In this document: positions 62,766 through 64,000 of the stretch, in pieces
Layout: each line of letters begins with the position of its first letter
Position numbering within the stretch: position 1 is the stretch's first letter
Assembly (NCBI GenBank): GCA_026393855.1
Contig: JAPKZJ010000009.1
Location: forward strand, 1-64,000
Direction of reading: 5' to 3'
Length of the DNA stretch: 64,000 nucleotides
Source: Candidatus Aminicenantes bacterium
Lineage (GTDB): Bacteria > Acidobacteriota > Aminicenantia > Aminicenantales > UBA4085
Program-made: the position numbers and the translations under genes
Notes under the pieces: model-generated
Database searches by the model: none
Told to the model about the DNA's origin: nothing
The model's input: the letters and a program-made list of their open reading frames with translations, nothing else

Positions 62766-64000
62766 AAATTAATTTTCGCTCCGAGTCGGATCGAGCGGAC
62801 CCCGTAATAGGAGAGAATGGACCCGTACGTCGACGAGACCGTGTAGGTCGGCGTCGACAGGTCCGACCGCAGGACGCCCGCCGGATCGGCGTCTTCGAGC
62901 AGGGCGCTCGAGCCGAACAGGTTGAAGACGTCGAGGTAGAGGTCCAGCTTGCCGGCCCGGCCGATCCGGAACCCGCGCTGGAGGCGGAGGTCCAGGCTGC
63001 TGAAGGCCGGCTCGCGGCCGACACCCGAGGCCTCGGCCGCCACGGTCACGTAGGGCGTGCGTGTTCCGTACCCCATGTAGCCTTCCGGGAAGTAGACCCG
63101 GGCCAGGCTCCGACCGTAGGGGGCGCCCGAAAGGTACCGGAAATACGCGCCCAGGAAGAACTCGTAGGGGAGCTGGACGCCGGCCATGATCTTGGCCTGG
63201 AACGGCCGGTCCAGCCAGAGCGGGCCGGAGGCGTTGGTCAGGCCGTTGGGATCGGTGAAGCGAGAGGTCGAGGCGTAGCTGGCCGCCGCGTCCGCGCCCA
63301 GATTGCCCTTGAAAGAGCTGAGGACGAGGGAGCCGGCCAATTGCCAGCCGTGCGAGAGGCGCTTGTCGAAGGTCAGGATGCCGGCCATGTATTTCTGCTC
63401 GGCCTCGGGGATGTTGGCATACCGGTAGTTGGGCGTCGGCCGGTCGGCTCGCAGTCCGTAGACCGTCAGCGACTTGTCGTCGGCCGTGCCGAGCGTGGCG
63501 TCCCGGCCGGGATCGGTCACGGTCATGGGCAGCCAGATGAGACCCTTCTCGTCCCGGGCCGTCGGGTCGTAGCCGTTCTCGGTGTCGATGAGCGAGATGA
63601 GGTTCGAGGTCTTACGAAAGGTGAACTGGGCGCCGATGGTGAGGTCGGCCATGACCTCGCGCTCCAGGGCCGCCGTGAACGTGTCCAGGCGGGGCGGCTT
63701 GACGGTGTGTTCGACGCCGGAGGCGTCGACGTAGCTGAACATGTTCAGGGCCGTGTCCTGGGTGACCGCGGAGGTCAGGACGTATTCGTCCGTGCCGGGC
63801 AGGTCCATGTGCTTGTCGCCGTTGAGGTCGTACCAGTTCCACTCGACGACCTGCGGATTGAAGAGGTGGCCGGTCCCGTAAAGCCCCGTCCAGAGGGACT
63901 CGTAATCCCGGGCAAACGAGAGTTTGAGGGCCGTGGACCCGTCGCCGAAGATGTCGAAGGACAGGCCGGCCCGGGGCGCCAAGGTCAGGTACTCCACGAT
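62762..64000 (-). CDS. TonB-dependent-receptor-like outer-membrane protein, C-terminal part (runs off window)
   Basis: The last ~412 residues of a large outer-membrane protein whose 5' end lies outside the window. Alternating aromatic-rich strands ('LDTFTAALEREVMADLTIGAQFTFRK' in part, 'SSLDLRLQRGFRIGRAGKLDLYLDVFNLF', here cited only as landmarks near residues 100 and 350) are typical of the carboxypeptidase-regulatory/TonB-dependent receptor barrels of Acidobacteria and Aminicenantes. It ends 'RLGAKINF', with the terminal Phe expected of an outer-membrane barrel. The substrate is unknown. Confidence 0.85.
   Translation of the reverse strand: MVEYLTLAPRAGLSFDIFGDGSTALKLSFARDYESLWTGLYGTGHLFNPQVVEWNWYDLNGDKHMDLPGTDEYVLTSAVTQDTALNMFSYVDASGVEHTVKPPRLDTFTAALEREVMADLTIGAQFTFRKTSNLISLIDTENGYDPTARDEKGLIWLPMTVTDPGRDATLGTADDKSLTVYGLRADRPTPNYRYANIPEAEQKYMAGILTFDKRLSHGWQLAGSLVLSSFKGNLGADAAASYASTSRFTDPNGLTNASGPLWLDRPFQAKIMAGVQLPYEFFLGAYFRYLSGAPYGRSLARVYFPEGYMGYGTRTPYVTVAAEASGVGREPAFSSLDLRLQRGFRIGRAGKLDLYLDVFNLFGSSALLEDADPAGVLRSDLSTPTYTVSSTYGSILSYYGVRSIRLGAKINF

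Overview
The window is a compact, GC-rich bacterial chromosome segment with no rRNA or tRNA genes, CRISPR array or transposase gene. Several things suggest a Gram-negative member of the Candidatus Aminicenantes / Acidobacteriota neighbourhood: two VWFA-related proteins of the type typical of Acidobacteria, a GWxTD-domain lipoprotein, a TonB-dependent-receptor-type barrel, two GH127 enzymes, an S46 dipeptidyl-peptidase and many lipoproteins. That placement is inference from gene content. Genes are packed tightly: many tandem neighbours share an ATGA stop/start overlap, and three convergent pairs share their stop codons. GTG and TTG starts with good Shine-Dalgarno sequences are common.

Layout. 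0-9 kb: an ECF sigma factor with a small membrane partner, an S46 peptidase followed by a duplicated hairpin, a MepK-like and LdtD-like peptidoglycan pair, an alkaline phosphatase, and two tandem exported paralogues of unknown function. 9-18 kb: an arabinoside-degrading cluster (GH127, GH51, a MATE/ANKH-like transporter, GH127). 18-25 kb: two translationally coupled VWFA-related proteins, divergent from a UroD-like / RhaT / RhaM sugar operon. 25-31 kb: rsgA with a duplicated-domain cytidylyltransferase, then a four-gene block (GDP-mannose 3,5-epimerase, processive GT2, small membrane protein, TPR plus outer-membrane barrel) that looks like a minimal synthase-dependent exopolysaccharide system. 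31-37 kb: a secreted propeller-like lipoprotein, PlsC and diacylglycerol-kinase-like lipid genes, and a GH97 enzyme.

36.8-46.7 kb is the most unusual region. A sigma-54-dependent NtrC-type regulator is followed by a near-consensus -24/-12 promoter, a sensor histidine kinase, kdpF (only 27 codons), kdpA, kdpB, a 418-base insertion carrying an interspersed repeat, kdpC, and a protein fusing the KdpD sensor domain and its universal-stress domain to a PTS EIIA domain. It has no kinase domain. Together they suggest a high-affinity K+ uptake operon whose usual KdpD/KdpE control has been replaced by sigma-54 control plus a fused EIIA module.

46.7-64 kb: a HExxH secreted protein with an exported partner, an alpha/beta hydrolase, an APC permease coupled to a beta-propeller protein, bacterioferritin, a YbjQ-type protein, a YdeI-like protein, glutaminyl cyclase coupled to a second UroD-like protein, an SGLT-type symporter, a second copy of the kdp repeat, an ABC exporter, a GntR regulator, the GWxTD lipoprotein and the 3' end of a TonB-dependent-receptor-like gene that runs off the window.

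Intergenic gaps hold at least six distinct palindromic or repeated elements. None carries a recognisable transposase.
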